DNA of 64,000 nt from Deinococcus depolymerans. GTDB lineage: Bacteria; Deinococcota; Deinococci; Deinococcales; Deinococcaceae. Position numbers and translations under genes: made by a program. The stretch lies in assembly GCF_039522025.1 (NCBI RefSeq), contig NZ_BAAADB010000029.1:349634-413633 (forward strand). Direction: 5' to 3'. This document shows, one piece after another, positions 1 through 12,159 of this stretch. The first letter of the stretch is position 1; each line of letters begins with the position of its first letter. The notes below the pieces were generated by a model, which searched no databases, was not told the origin of the DNA, and saw nothing but the letters and a program-made list of their open reading frames with translations.

Positions 1-645
1 CGTCAGGGTCAGGGCGTTGCTGGTGATCTTGAACACGCGGCCGTACCCGCCGGCCGCCAGGATCACGGCCTTCGCGTGGAAGGTGTGCAGTTCCCCGGTG
101 CTCAGTTCGTACGCCACCACGCCGCGGCAGCGGCCGTCCTCGATCAGCAGGTCCGTCACGTGGAACTCGTTGTAGAACGTCGTTCCGGCCTTCACGTTCT
201 GTTGGTACAGGGTCTGAAGGATCATGTGACCCGTGCGGTCCTTCGCGTAACAGCTGCGCTCGACGGCGGCCTTCCCGAAGTCACGGGTGTGACCGCCGAA
301 CTTGCGCTGCGCGATCTTCCCGTCCGGCGTGCGCGAGAACGGCAGACCCATGTGCTCCAGCTCGTACACGGCGTCGATGATGTCCTTGGCGAACACCTCG
401 GCCGCGTCCTGGTCGGTCAGGTAGTCGCCGCCCTTGACGGTATCGAACATGTGCCATTCCCAGTGGTCTTCCTGCACGTTCCCCAGGGCCGCGCCGATCC
501 CGCCCTGCGCCGCGCCCGTATGCGACCGCGTCGGGTACAGCTTGCTGATGCAGGCCACCGACACGTTCCCCTTCGCGGCGTACAGCGCCGCCATCAGGCC
601 CGCGCCCCCCGCACCCACCACCAGCACGTCATAACGATGATGCAT
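1..645 (-). CDS. sdhA: Succinate dehydrogenase flavoprotein subunit, partial
   Basis: This is the FAD-carrying catalytic subunit of membrane-bound complex II, which oxidises succinate to fumarate for the TCA cycle and respiratory chain. The visible N-terminal 215 residues show the dinucleotide-binding motif VVGAGGAGL near residue 10 and the RSHTGAAQGG segment around residue 43, whose histidine is the usual covalent FAD attachment site. The start ATG at 645 follows an AAAGGA ribosome site 6 nt upstream. The gene lies 35 nt downstream of sdhD in the same leftward operon and runs off the window edge; sdhB probably follows outside. Family identification is by direct motif recognition and is firm. 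Confidence 0.96.
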   Translation of the reverse strand, partial: MHHRYDVLVVGAGGAGLMAALYAAKGNVSVACISKLYPTRSHTGAAQGGIGAALGNVQEDHWEWHMFDTVKGGDYLTDQDAAEVFAKDIIDAVYELEHMGLPFSRTPDGKIAQRKFGGHTRDFGKAAVERSCYAKDRTGHMILQTLYQQNVKAGTTFYNEFHVTDLLIEDGRCRGVVAYELSTGELHTFHAKAVILAAGGYGRVFKITSNALTLT

Positions 646-680
646 AATTATCCTTTACCACCTGCCCGCAAGGGCCAGGG

Positions 681-1416
<736 letters not shown>

Positions 1417-1629
1417 TCCCAGTCCTCCTCGACGTCTAAACCTTCTTGCGTTGGCCCCGACACGCCACCACACACTAGGGCGAACGATATGCCGTGTGGG
1501 TGACCATTCACACCACTCTTTCAGACAAAGCCCAGTTTAACACCCCCCGCCAAGCCGCACCCACTCCACGGCCAGAGAAACGGAACGCCCGATGTCACCG
1601 CGTGAGGTGCAAGCCCGCCCCCCCCGCGC

Positions 1630-1635
1630 TACCCT
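1630..1635 (+). promoter_or_regulatory. TAnnnT -10 box for the 1643 gene
   Basis: TACCCT lies 7 nt before the ATG at 1643 with no ribosome-binding site between, the spacing expected for a leaderless transcript. It supports the internal ATG rather than a longer upstream frame. Confidence 0.45.
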
Positions 1636-1642
1636 GGACACC

Positions 1643-2008
1643 ATGACCGGCCCCACCCCCACCCCACCCAGAGACCCGCAGGCCGAAGCGGAATTCACCC
1701 GCAAGATGATCCTCGGTATCCTCAGCACCCTCGAACACAAGGGCCTGCTCAGCAAAGCCGAAGTCGACGGCATCATCCGCGCCGCCCGTCACGCCGCCTA
1801 CCCCACCCCCCCCCGCCGCACCCCCGGCCCCGCCGCGCCCGGCACGCAGTGGGTCAAACCCGGCCAGCCCCACCAGCCCATGGACCGCACCACTCCCGTC
1901 GCCATCCCCAACGTCCAGCGCGCCGCCCCGCCCAGAGACCAGCCGAAAGACAAACCGGCCGAGGAAACCCCCAAAGCGCCGCCCGTCATCGACTTCGACC
2001 TGCAGTAA
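1643..2008 (+). CDS. Small proline-rich hypothetical protein
   Basis: The product is 121 residues and I do not recognise its family. Residues about 10-50 look like a short helical domain (a predicted helix-turn-helix-like run with FTRKMILGILSTLEHKG and a second helix ending in IIRAARHAAY). The remainder is a low-complexity proline/alanine/lysine tail ending in IDFDLQ, probably disordered. No signal peptide or membrane segment is visible, so it is likely cytosolic. A clear hairpin terminator follows at 2038. A role cannot be inferred from its neighbours, which are an sdh operon transcribed away from it and a surface lipoprotein. Confidence 0.7.
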   Translation: MTGPTPTPPRDPQAEAEFTRKMILGILSTLEHKGLLSKAEVDGIIRAARHAAYPTPPRRTPGPAAPGTQWVKPGQPHQPMDRTTPVAIPNVQRAAPPRDQPKDKPAEETPKAPPVIDFDLQ

Positions 2009-2037
2009 CCGGCGATCTCGCCCCGCAACCAGACAGG

Positions 2038-2071
2038 AAGGCCGCACCCGGAAGCTGGGGTGCGGCCTTTA
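2038..2071 (+). terminator. Rho-independent-like terminator
   Basis: A perfect 12-bp stem AAGGCCGCACCC / GGGTGCGGCCTT with an 8-nt loop lies 30 nt after the stop of the 1643 gene. The tail is short in T, so efficiency is uncertain. Confidence 0.75.
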
Positions 2072-2084
2072 CTGAACAGTGGTT

Positions 2085-2241
2085 ATACGGATTCCGTTTG
2101 TTTCGCCGACAATCCGGAACTTCACCGGATTGCCAGCTCCACGTCCGGAACCCGCTTCTCTCCTTCTCTACGGAGCAGCTCTACGAGTCGCATCCGCTCG
2201 GACCCAGCGGGCTTTGCAGCCCATTCAATCGGAGTCCGTAT
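2085..2241 (+). repeat. Dispersed repeat, copy 1 (type A)
   Basis: A full-length unit that begins ATACGGATTCCGTTTGTTTC and ends GGAGTCCGTAT. Hairpin I is CAATCCGG-AACTTCA-CCGGATTG (about 2110-2132). In place of hairpin II it has a diverged segment (GGACCCAGCGGGCTTTGCAG followed by CCCATTCAATC). Its last base is the first base of TTA, the reverse-strand TAA stop of the lipoprotein gene, so on that strand the stop reads directly into TACGGACTCC. Confidence 0.9.
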
Positions 2242-4784
2242 TACTTCAGCTGCGACAGGTAGTAGGTCGTGGTGTTGCCGTTGTACTCGTTGGTGATGAC
2301 CTGCACGCCTCCCTGCGCGTTCAGGATGGCCTTGCTGACACTCCCCAGATTGACGGTGGTCGCAGTGGGGGTGGCCGCCGTATCGATCCTGTACACGTTG
2401 CTGGTGTCGCTGCCCCACAGCACGGCCGGGTTGCTCTGGTCGAACCCGGTCAGCGTGCCGGTCTGCACGGCAGTGAACTTGTTGACGGTGTTATCCGCGT
2501 TCAGGCGGGCAAGCTGCCCGTACGCGCTGAACCAGATGGTGCCGTCGGCGGCGACGGCCGCCGAGGTCGCGCCGCTGCTCTTGAGCAGGTCCAGCCTGGT
2601 GACGGTGCCGGTGGCCGTATCGATCTTCAGGGCGTCACCCGCGTACCCGCCCAGGTAGACCAGGGTCTTCCCGTCCGCAGCGAGGGTCAGTTGCGCGTCG
2701 TAGGAGCTGGACCCGTAATTGGCGGTACTGTCCACCGTGCTGATCACGCCGGTCGCCGGGACCCACGTCTTCAGGGACGTGGCGGTGCCGCCTACCCCGG
2801 TGTAGACGGTGTTCACGAACCACACGCGGCCCTGCCCGTCGGTCCTTCTGGTGAAGGCCGTCAGGTTGCCGAGGTTCACGGCGGGCAGCTGGGTCACCGT
2901 ACCGTCATCTGCGATCAGCACGGGCGCTTTGACGGACCCTTTGTCGAGTGCAATCACTCCTCCCGTCGTTCTGATCAACTGAAGGCTGTTCTGCGACGCC
3001 ACCGCGGCGCTGGCGGCAGACTGACCCGTGGTCGTGAAGCGGGTAACAGTGTTGCTGTACGCATTGCTGCTGGAGTCGTAGGCCATTGCCGTCACAGCCC
3101 AGAGGCCGCTGGTGGCGCCCACCGCTTCGCCGGCGGTCGATCCCAGCGCGGCGCGTGCCGGACGCACCGAGAGTTGCGTCTCCGCGCCGTAGGCGCCGGC
3201 ACTCTGGTCTGGACTGGTGACCTTGAGGGTGCTGCTTCCCAGTGCGGCGTCGGCCGTGGCCGTCAGGGTGATGGCGGCCGTCGTGGTGCTGCCCGGCGTG
3301 ACCGTCACGGTTTTCGGGGAGGCCGTCACACCAGTCGGGAGGCCCGTGACGGTCAGGGTCGTCTGGCCGTTGAAGCCGTTCTGGGTGCTCACGTCCACGT
3401 TCAGCTGCGTGGTGCCGCCCTGGTAGATCTGCTGGCCGTAGTAAGACGTGGAGGAGATGGCGATGTTCACGGTCGGTGCAGGCACCCTCAGTTCCGTGGA
3501 AGCGGACGCTTTCACGGTGCCCCCGTCGGCGGTCAGGGTGATCGGGTACGTGCCGGGCTTCAGGGTCGCGTCACTCTGGAAGGTCAGGCTGAGGTACGAG
3601 GAGCCGTTCAGGGTCTGCGTGACGGGCGTGACGGTCACGCCGGCCGGCAGGCCCGTGGCGGAGTACGTGACCGGCCCGCTGAAGTTCCCGACGCTGTAAC
3701 CGCACACGTTCAGGGAGGCAGTCTTGCTGGGGTACAGCTCCAGGTAGCTGCTTCCGCAGGTGCCGATCGTCAGGCCGGGCTTGCGGACTTCCAGGCTGCC
3801 GTTGCCGCCGCCCACCTGCTTGCCGGTGGTGTCCTTGACGATCACGCTGAATGGGCCCGAGTAGTTGTCGTTGCCGCTGTACTTGAAGGTCAGGTTCGTG
3901 TCCAGGCGCTGCGGATTGACGCCCAGGTTCTTCAGGTAGGCGGCGGTGGCCTGGGCCTGCACGTTCTGAAGCGTCGTGGCGGTCAGGTTGACGGTGGACG
4001 GCTCGATGGTCAGGCCGGGCACGTCGGTGCTGAGGCTGACCTGCCCGGTGTACCCACCTTCCTGGTACAGGCGTGCGGGCACCGACACCCCGGCGTTCGA
4101 CGTGATCGTCACGCCGCTGCCCAGGCTGACGAGCACGGACGGCGTGTAGGCCGTGGCCTTGAGTTCGGAGCGCACGCTGCTGCCGAGACTGCGCAGGGTG
4201 AGCGTGGAGCTGGTCCCGGCGTACTCGATGGCGTTCCAGCCGGTATTCAGGGCCACATTGAGTGCAGCGGTGAATTTAGTGCCGTCCGGGTAAGCGCACA
4301 GGACGGTGCCCTTCACGGTGGCGGCCACGGCGCTGTACAGGCGGGCCACCTGACTGCCGGGCACGGTGCCGCCCGACACGATCTGCTCGGTGGCGGACGC
4401 CAGAGAATCGATCTTCTCACTGAACAGTTCCACGTCCGTGAACAGGGCCACGGACGGATTACTGGTCTGCGAACCCGTGAAGGTGCAGCCGCTGCCCGTG
4501 GTGAGGTTGAACATGCGCTTGCTGTCTGGAGCCTTCGCCAGCGGCAGGTCCAGCACCCCACCCTTGACGGTGCCGGTGTTGGTGAAGTCGTAATCGTTCC
4601 CGCCGATCAGAACGGCGCGGGTTGCCGCCGCAGGGGCGCCGGTGACGGTCCCGGCCACGCGCTCGGCCTGCACGGTATTTCCGGGCGAGGGCGGAGTCAC
4701 GCCGCCGGTGTTTGTCGTGGAAGGGCAGGCGGTCAGCAGGGCGGTCAGGCCGATCATGGCGGCCGGGAGTTTAAGGGTCTTCAT
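2241..4784 (-). CDS. Large surface lipoprotein, Ig-like and propeller-like domains
   Basis: The 847-residue product starts with a lipoprotein signal peptide: basic n-region, hydrophobic core and lipobox LTAC with the acylated cysteine near residue 20. It should therefore be lipid-anchored outside the cytoplasmic membrane. Residues about 200-560 contain several Ig-like/Big-type beta-sandwich repeats with the recurring pattern VTPVTQTLNGSSYLSL or GLPTGVTASPKTVTVTPG, and about 560-847 resemble a beta-propeller (repeated short blades such as DGTIWFSAYGQLARL). Such proteins usually bind ligands or link to cell-wall layers; no enzymatic motif is seen. Start ATG at 4784. Its stop codon is shared with dispersed repeat copy 1. 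The 907-residue frame on the other strand is a shadow. Confidence 0.88.
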   Translation of the reverse strand: MKTLKLPAAMIGLTALLTACPSTTNTGGVTPPSPGNTVQAERVAGTVTGAPAAATRAVLIGGNDYDFTNTGTVKGGVLDLPLAKAPDSKRMFNLTTGSGCTFTGSQTSNPSVALFTDVELFSEKIDSLASATEQIVSGGTVPGSQVARLYSAVAATVKGTVLCAYPDGTKFTAALNVALNTGWNAIEYAGTSSTLTLRSLGSSVRSELKATAYTPSVLVSLGSGVTITSNAGVSVPARLYQEGGYTGQVSLSTDVPGLTIEPSTVNLTATTLQNVQAQATAAYLKNLGVNPQRLDTNLTFKYSGNDNYSGPFSVIVKDTTGKQVGGGNGSLEVRKPGLTIGTCGSSYLELYPSKTASLNVCGYSVGNFSGPVTYSATGLPAGVTVTPVTQTLNGSSYLSLTFQSDATLKPGTYPITLTADGGTVKASASTELRVPAPTVNIAISSTSYYGQQIYQGGTTQLNVDVSTQNGFNGQTTLTVTGLPTGVTASPKTVTVTPGSTTTAAITLTATADAALGSSTLKVTSPDQSAGAYGAETQLSVRPARAALGSTAGEAVGATSGLWAVTAMAYDSSSNAYSNTVTRFTTTGQSAASAAVASQNSLQLIRTTGGVIALDKGSVKAPVLIADDGTVTQLPAVNLGNLTAFTRRTDGQGRVWFVNTVYTGVGGTATSLKTWVPATGVISTVDSTANYGSSSYDAQLTLAADGKTLVYLGGYAGDALKIDTATGTVTRLDLLKSSGATSAAVAADGTIWFSAYGQLARLNADNTVNKFTAVQTGTLTGFDQSNPAVLWGSDTSNVYRIDTAATPTATTVNLGSVSKAILNAQGGVQVITNEYNGNTTTYYLSQLK

Positions 4785-4965
4785 GAACGTTCAGGATTCT
4801 AATGGGCCTCCGCCGGGCCTGCTGAAGGTTTGAGCGTCCGGGCTGCCGCCCCCCACAGCATGAAGACCTCATCAGGTTCGGCGAGGGCCTGGAATGCCTG
4901 GCTGGTCGGGAGGGGCGGCGCGGCGCCTATCTACACCACCTGTCCGCCGCGTGTGGGGGGTGGCG

Positions 4966-4971
4966 TATGCT
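4966..4971 (+). promoter_or_regulatory. -10 box of the leucine operon leader
   Basis: TATGCT lies 6 nt before the leader-peptide ATG at 4978, implying that the leader transcript starts at or next to the AUG. No convincing -35 element is seen. Confidence 0.5.
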
Positions 4972-4977
4972 CGGGGC

Positions 4978-5043
4978 ATGTTCAGCGGTTCTTGGCGGGT
5001 TGGGGCGTCCCTGGTGGGGCTTCTTCTTCGTTGGGGGCGTTGA
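4978..5043 (+). CDS. leuL: Leucine-rich leader peptide of the leu operon
   Basis: This short frame encodes 21 residues and then TGA. Its four leucines are residue 12 (CTG) and residues 15-17, encoded by three consecutive CTT codons at 5020-5028. CTT is rare in this G+C-rich window, where leucine is mostly CTG or CTC. The stop is followed 22 nt later by a terminator-like hairpin and then by leuC. This is the arrangement of ribosome-mediated transcription attenuation, in which stalling on scarce leucyl-tRNA prevents termination. The frame is too short to prove by coding statistics; the evidence is its position, the codon run and the adjoining hairpin. The rest of 4785-5120 upstream of 4966 shows no gene. 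Confidence 0.65.
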   Translation: MFSGSWRVGASLVGLLLRWGR

Positions 5044-5065
5044 GCGCGGCCCAGCGTTCAGTGTT

Positions 5066-5107
5066 CGCCCCCGGCAGGCTCTTGGAGCGGCCGGGGGCGC
5101 GTTTCTT
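5066..5107 (+). terminator. Putative leu attenuator terminator
   Basis: A perfect 10-bp stem CGCCCCCGGC (5066-5075) / GCCGGGGGCG (5090-5099) is followed by CGTTTCTT. A segment just upstream, GTTGGGGGCG at 5030-5039, can also pair with the 5' arm (seven consecutive G-C pairs plus G-U wobbles) and is a candidate competing structure. The leuC ribosome site GGGGAGGG begins right after it. Confidence 0.6.
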
Positions 5108-5120
5108 GGGGAGGGACTGT

Positions 5121-6407
<1,287 letters not shown>

Positions 6408-6445
6408 ACGCCAGTCGCAGCGGGCCGTGAGGGGGAGGGGAGAAC

Positions 6446-7066
6446 GTGGACCTGAACATTCTGCTGGCCGTGGCGGCCATTCACGCGGTCGTGCTGGTCA
6501 TTCCGGGACCGGACGTGCTGCTGGTCAGCCAGACGGCGCTGGCCCGCACGCGGCGCGCCGCACTGCTGGCCGGGCTGGGCGTGGTGCTGGGCATCGCGTG
6601 CTGGGCGGCGCTGGCACTGCTGGGCATCGGACTGCTGTTCCAGGCGTTCCCGTGGATTCACGGCGCGGTGAGGGTCGCGGGCGGCGCGTACCTGCTGTGG
6701 ATGGGCGTGACCCTCTGGCGCAGCAGCGCCCGGCCCGACTCGCAGGCCGCGCCCATCCAGGCGCCCCTGAGTGACCTCGCGGCGTTGCGGGCGGGTTTCC
6801 TGACGAACATCAGCAACCCCAAGGCCGCCGTGTTCTTCGGCAGCGTGTTCAGCGGCCTGCTCGGCACGCACGCGGGCAGCGGCCTGAAACTCGCGGCGTT
6901 CGCCGTGATCGTGGGCCTCAGCCTCGGCTGGTTCGCGCTCGTCGCGGCCGGCATGTCGACCGCGCCCATGCAGCGCGCGTACCTGCGTGCCCGCCGGGCC
7001 GTGGACCGCGTGGCGGGCACGCTGATGCTGGGGTTCGGCGCACTGCTGCTCGCGTCCCGCGAGTAG
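6446..7066 (+). CDS. LysE/RhtB-family amino acid exporter
   Basis: The 206-residue product is a six-helix inner-membrane protein of the LysE/RhtB superfamily, which exports amino acids or related metabolites using the proton gradient. The family signature VIPGPDVLLVSQ is seen at residues about 18-29 and the conserved GFLTNISNPKAAVFF at about 115-129. It starts with GTG at 6446 behind a GGGGGAGGGG ribosome site and sits 38 nt after leuC, so it is probably cotranscribed with the leucine genes. Export of surplus leucine or a pathway intermediate is a reasonable guess from context; substrate cannot be read from sequence. Confidence 0.88.
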   Translation: MDLNILLAVAAIHAVVLVIPGPDVLLVSQTALARTRRAALLAGLGVVLGIACWAALALLGIGLLFQAFPWIHGAVRVAGGAYLLWMGVTLWRSSARPDSQAAPIQAPLSDLAALRAGFLTNISNPKAAVFFGSVFSGLLGTHAGSGLKLAAFAVIVGLSLGWFALVAAGMSTAPMQRAYLRARRAVDRVAGTLMLGFGALLLASRE

Positions 7067-7096
7067 ACCGTCCACGCGAGTAAGCTGGGTGAACTT

Positions 7097-8347
7097 ATGG
7101 GTGAAGCGAAACGACGTAAACAACTGGGCCTGATGCCCACCGTGCATCCCTTCGACGCGATCATGGACGCGGACGGCACACTGACCTTCACGCGCGCCCC
7201 CGAGGACGCCGCGCACCGCGAACTGATCGCGGGCGCGCTGCAGCGCTCGCAGCCGTACGGGGCCGCGTGGGACAGCCAGTACCGCACGCTGCACGTCATG
7301 CATGGCCGCGTGGACCGCTTCCTGGAAACCGCCGAGGACGTGCAGTCCATTCCCGTGCCGGCGCTGCGCCGCCTGAGCGGCGAACTGGCGCTGGGCCGCG
7401 TGGGCGAGGGCAGCGAGACGACCGGGCGGTTCCTGCCGGTCAAGGGCGGCGCGGTGCGCCTGCGTGAAGTGCAGCACTCCGCGGACGGCACGAAGTGGGA
7501 GGCGTTCCCCGTGAACATGGACCCCCGCCGCGCCATGGAGTTCCTGCTGCAACACCCGGCCGCCACGCTGGGCGGCGAGGTCGTCGCGACCTACGTGGCC
7601 GAGCAGTGGCGCGAGGGTCGCCTGGACATCGACCCGGAACCCCCGGCCGAACTGCTGGACATGCTCGAATCGCTGGCCCGCGAGTGGCACGGCGACACCG
7701 AGCAGGGCTGGCAGGAAACCCACCTGGACGCCACCGACGGCGACGACACGGACCCCGTGCCGGTCGCGCGGCGCGTGGCCTTCGAGCTGCGCCAGCCCGC
7801 GCCGCTGCAGACGCCACTGAACCTGGCGTTCGCCACGCTGGGCAACGTGGAAGTCACCGTGAACCGCGAGAACAGCAGCTACAGCCTCGACGGGGAGACG
7901 TGGATCTCGTACGCCGACCCGGACGGCGAGGCCCGCGAGGACGCCCTGAACCTCCCGGACTTCCTGGACGTGGAGACCGTGCCCGTCCAGGTGTTCGCCG
8001 ACGGCCGCGTGGAATGGGTGGACGAGGACGTGCCCGCCGAGCACGGCGAACGCCTGCGCGCCGACCTGCTGCTGGAGACCGGCGCCGGGAACCCCGCCGA
8101 GTGGGCGCAGTGGACCCGTGAACTGATGGTCCAGACCTTCGAGAGCGAACTGGTCGTCCCGGAAGGCGCCGAACTGCCCGTGCCCGTCGCGGTGCTGCTG
8201 GACGTTCCCCTGGACGCCCTGGACGACCCGGACCCGCTGGCGCAGTCGTTCATCGAGTCGGCCATCACCTTCGACGGCACCAACTGGCGCGACCTGTACG
8301 ACGAGGAAGTGCCGGAAGAACTCCGCGCCTACCTGGCCAGAGACTGA
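7097..8347 (+). CDS. Acidic hypothetical protein in the leu operon
   Basis: The 416-residue product starts MGEAKRRKQLG, an N-terminus shared by many unrelated small bacterial proteins (possible SEC-C-like nucleic-acid-associated tail), and is then strongly acidic throughout, with alternating beta-rich segments. No signal peptide, membrane helix or catalytic motif is visible and I do not recognise a family. It lies between the exporter gene and leuD, 30 nt after the former, so it is probably part of the leucine transcription unit. TAAGCT 10 nt upstream of the ATG could be an additional promoter. The two smaller plus-strand frames inside it are shadows. Confidence 0.8.
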   Translation: MGEAKRRKQLGLMPTVHPFDAIMDADGTLTFTRAPEDAAHRELIAGALQRSQPYGAAWDSQYRTLHVMHGRVDRFLETAEDVQSIPVPALRRLSGELALGRVGEGSETTGRFLPVKGGAVRLREVQHSADGTKWEAFPVNMDPRRAMEFLLQHPAATLGGEVVATYVAEQWREGRLDIDPEPPAELLDMLESLAREWHGDTEQGWQETHLDATDGDDTDPVPVARRVAFELRQPAPLQTPLNLAFATLGNVEVTVNRENSSYSLDGETWISYADPDGEAREDALNLPDFLDVETVPVQVFADGRVEWVDEDVPAEHGERLRADLLLETGAGNPAEWAQWTRELMVQTFESELVVPEGAELPVPVAVLLDVPLDALDDPDPLAQSFIESAITFDGTNWRDLYDEEVPEELRAYLARD

Positions 8348-8348
8348 C

Positions 8349-8417
8349 GGTGCCGGGAACGCACGGCACCGAGAACTGAATTCGAACCGGGTCGGGACCG
8401 CCCGCCGAGTCCCGACC
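8349..8417 (+). other. Two intercistronic hairpins before leuD
   Basis: GGTGCCG/CGGCACC (8349-8355 with 8364-8370) and GGTCGGGAC/GTCCCGACC (8390-8398 with 8409-8417) form two successive perfect stems in the gap between the acidic gene and leuD. There is no T-tract, so they look more like mRNA-stabilising or processing hairpins than terminators. AAGGAG for leuD follows directly. Confidence 0.5.
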
Positions 8418-8430
8418 GCAAGGAGCCCCC

Positions 8431-10060
<1,630 letters not shown>

Positions 10061-10076
10061 GCGGGAGCACCGCCCA

Positions 10077-10133
10077 GGGCAGCGGGGAGGGGGCAGGGGA
10101 GACGCGAATCCCCCCGCTCCCTCCCCGCTGCCC
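10077..10133. terminator. Bidirectional terminator hairpin after leuB
   Basis: A 14-bp perfect stem GGGCAGCGGGGAGG (10077-10090) / CCTCCCCGCTGCCC (10120-10133) lies between the convergent leuB and the small leftward gene, so it can serve both. Confidence 0.65.
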
Positions 10134-10136
10134 CGC

Positions 10137-10313
10137 TCAGCGCAGGCGCTCGCGTTCCAGCTGCTGGATGCGCCGCTCGAGTTCCTGCGTGCGGCCCCGC
10201 TCGCTGTCGTCCCCGAACTGCCGCGCCAGGAACAGGACCAGCGCGATCAGCCCCACGACGACACTCAGGACGGTCAGCAGCAGCAGCAGGTTAGGCAGGC
10301 CCGGGGTTGGCAT
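10137..10313 (-). CDS. Small membrane protein with coiled-coil tail
   Basis: This 58-residue frame has one hydrophobic helix (residues about 6-30, rich in leucine and valine) followed by LARQFGDDSERGR and a short heptad-like helix ending QELERRIQQLERERLR. The layout is a single-pass inner-membrane protein with a cytoplasmic coiled coil. Codon choice is typical of the window (C or G at third positions). No clear ribosome site precedes the ATG at 10313. Function unknown; it is convergent with leuB. Confidence 0.6.
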   Translation of the reverse strand: MPTPGLPNLLLLLTVLSVVVGLIALVLFLARQFGDDSERGRTQELERRIQQLERERLR

Positions 10314-10405
10314 GCCCGCAGCTTAGGGGCGGCGCGCGCCAGGCGTTGCCGCAATTGCCACAGGGACCCTGTTCAGGAACACTTCACGCGGCGCATCCTG
10401 TGGGC

Positions 10406-10714
10406 ATGAGTGACCCCGCCGTGACCTTCCCCGCCCCGGCCCGCATTCCGTACCCCGGCGGCTGCGTGCTGGAACCCGGCCCGTACGCACTGGACTACCT
10501 GCTGAAATGGCGGGCCGACGTGACCGTGGCCGGCACCCACCACCCGGACACGCCGGTGTACCCGCTGCTGCGCGCCCTGCTGGCCGACCCGGCCGCGCAC
10601 GGCCTGAGCCGCGCCGACGCCGAGGCGGCCCGCGACCGCTTCCTGGACCTGGCCGGGCAGGCCCTGAGTGCCGAGGGTGGACAGCGCGCGTGGCTGGAAC
10701 GCGAATTCCGCTGA
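10406..10714 (+). CDS. Hypothetical 102-residue protein
   Basis: The product has an N-terminal beta-rich part (residues about 8-45) and a helical C-terminal half with a [20 protein letters not shown] segment. I do not recognise its family. The chosen ATG at 10406 is the first that gives a sensible N-terminus ([14 protein letters not shown]); the longer frame upstream overlaps the divergent small gene. Its 3' end overlaps the start of the MocR-type regulator by about 25 nt, suggesting cotranscription. Confidence 0.6.
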   Translation: MSDPAVTFPAPARIPYPGGCVLEPGPYALDYLLKWRADVTVAGTHHPDTPVYPLLRALLADPAAHGLSRADAEAARDRFLDLAGQALSAEGGQRAWLEREFR

Positions 10715-12159
10715 CGCGGGACGCACCGGGCGAACTGGACGGCTGGCCGGATGACCTGAGCCTCGCGGCCGCCCACCCCGGTGAGACGCGCCACGCACTC
10801 GTGGCCCGCACCCTGCGCGACGCCGTGACCGCCGGCCGCCTGCCCGAGGGCACCCGCCTGCCCGGGCACCGCCGGCTCGCCCAGCGGCTCGGCGTGTCCC
10901 GCAACACCCTGGTGGACGCCCTGACGCAGCTGCACGCCGAGGGGTACGTGCGCCCGCGCGGCCGCAGCGGCACCGTGATCAGCGTCCCGGCGCTGCGCGG
11001 CCCCGCCCGGGTGGACGCCCCGCCGCTGCCGCTGAGCGCCTGGGCGGTCCGCGCCCTCCAGGGACAGGTGCAGGAGGCCGGCGGTGACACCTTCGCCGTG
11101 GATTTCCGGGTGGGGCAGCCCGTCCCGGACCTGTACCCGGAGGCCGCCTGGACGCAGGCGCTGGCCCGCCGGGCCGCGCAGGTCACGCACGCCCACGCCC
11201 ACGATCCCCTCGGGCCGGTCGAGACGCGCCGCGCCCTGGCCGCCTACCTGAGTGCCGAACGGGGCGCGCGCGTCACGCCGGACATGGTGATGCTGACCGG
11301 CGGCACCCAGTCCGCGCTGGACGCCCTGGCCCGCGTGTTCCTGGAACCCGGCCGGCTGGTCGCCGCCGAGAACCCCACGTATGCCGGGGCGCGCGCCGCG
11401 CTGGCCGCCACCGGCGCGGAGGTGACGGGCGTCCCGGTGGACGCCGAGGGCCTGCGGACCGATGACCTGCCGGCCCGGGCGACCCTGGTGTACGTCACGC
11501 CCGGCTGCCAGTACCCCACGGCCGTCAGCCTGAGTGCCGCGCGCCGGCAGGCGCTGATCGCCTGGGCGACCGGCGTCAACGCCTTCATCCTGGAAGACGA
11601 CTACGCCGCCGACCTGCACCTGACCTCCCGCCCGCCCCCGGTCCTGCAGGGGCTCGCGCCGGACCGCGTGATCCTGCTCGGGTCGTTCAGCAAGAGTCTG
11701 GCGCCCGTGACCCGCAGCGGGTTCCTGGTGGCCCCGCCGGACGTGCTGCGCGTCCTGACCGGCACCCGCCCCCTGACCGACCGGCTGCCCGGCCGCCTGG
11801 ACGCCCTGGCCCTGGCGGACGTGCTGGGTTCCGGCGCGTACGCCCGGCACCTGCGCCGCGCCCGGGGTGTCGTCGCGCACCGGCAGGAGACGCTGGTGGC
11901 CGAACTGCGCGCCGCCCTGCCTGACTGGACGGTCACGCCGGTCGCCTCGGGCCTGCACCTGTACCTGCCGCTGCCGGCCCCCTGGACCGAGGAGGCCGTC
12001 CTGACGAGCGCCGCCGCGCAGGGCGTGGCCCTGAGTCCCGTCTCGCCGCTCGCCGCGGGCGGGCACGTTCCGGCGGTGCTGCTGGGGTTCGCGGGCCTGC
12101 CCCTGGACCTGCTGCGGGACGGTGCGCGGCGGCTGGGCGCGGCCCTGCAGGCCGGCTGA
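10690..12159 (+). CDS. MocR-family GntR/aminotransferase regulator
   Basis: The 489-residue product joins an N-terminal winged-helix GntR domain (residues about 25-90, with [26 protein letters not shown]) to a fold-type I aminotransferase-like domain. In the latter, DDYAADLHL supplies the aspartate and tyrosine near PLP and SFSKSLAP (about residue 335) the PLP-binding lysine. Such proteins (PdxR, TauR, GabR) sense PLP or amino-compound adducts and regulate nearby genes. The target is not evident here. The GTG at 10690 is chosen because it gives the IPLTRD-type N-terminus; no ATG is available nearby. The TGA stop shares its A with dispersed repeat copy 2. Confidence 0.85.
   Translation: MAGTRIPLTRDAPGELDGWPDDLSLAAAHPGETRHALVARTLRDAVTAGRLPEGTRLPGHRRLAQRLGVSRNTLVDALTQLHAEGYVRPRGRSGTVISVPALRGPARVDAPPLPLSAWAVRALQGQVQEAGGDTFAVDFRVGQPVPDLYPEAAWTQALARRAAQVTHAHAHDPLGPVETRRALAAYLSAERGARVTPDMVMLTGGTQSALDALARVFLEPGRLVAAENPTYAGARAALAATGAEVTGVPVDAEGLRTDDLPARATLVYVTPGCQYPTAVSLSAARRQALIAWATGVNAFILEDDYAADLHLTSRPPPVLQGLAPDRVILLGSFSKSLAPVTRSGFLVAPPDVLRVLTGTRPLTDRLPGRLDALALADVLGSGAYARHLRRARGVVAHRQETLVAELRAALPDWTVTPVASGLHLYLPLPAPWTEEAVLTSAAAQGVALSPVSPLAAGGHVPAVLLGFAGLPLDLLRDGARRLGAALQAG

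Noticed and set aside
2079..4802. A 907-codon plus-strand open frame opposite the surface lipoprotein
   Set aside because: It is the mirror of a clear lipoprotein gene; its translation is low-complexity Gly/Arg/Val/His without motifs, as expected from G+C-rich antisense frames.
4785..5120. A T-box or leucine riboswitch before leuC
   Set aside because: No T-box sequence or specifier loop was found; the codon run plus terminator fits peptide-based attenuation better.
8349..8417. Hairpins before leuD as a transcription terminator
   Set aside because: There is no T-tract and leuD has a good ribosome site right after; an operon-internal terminator would be unexpected.
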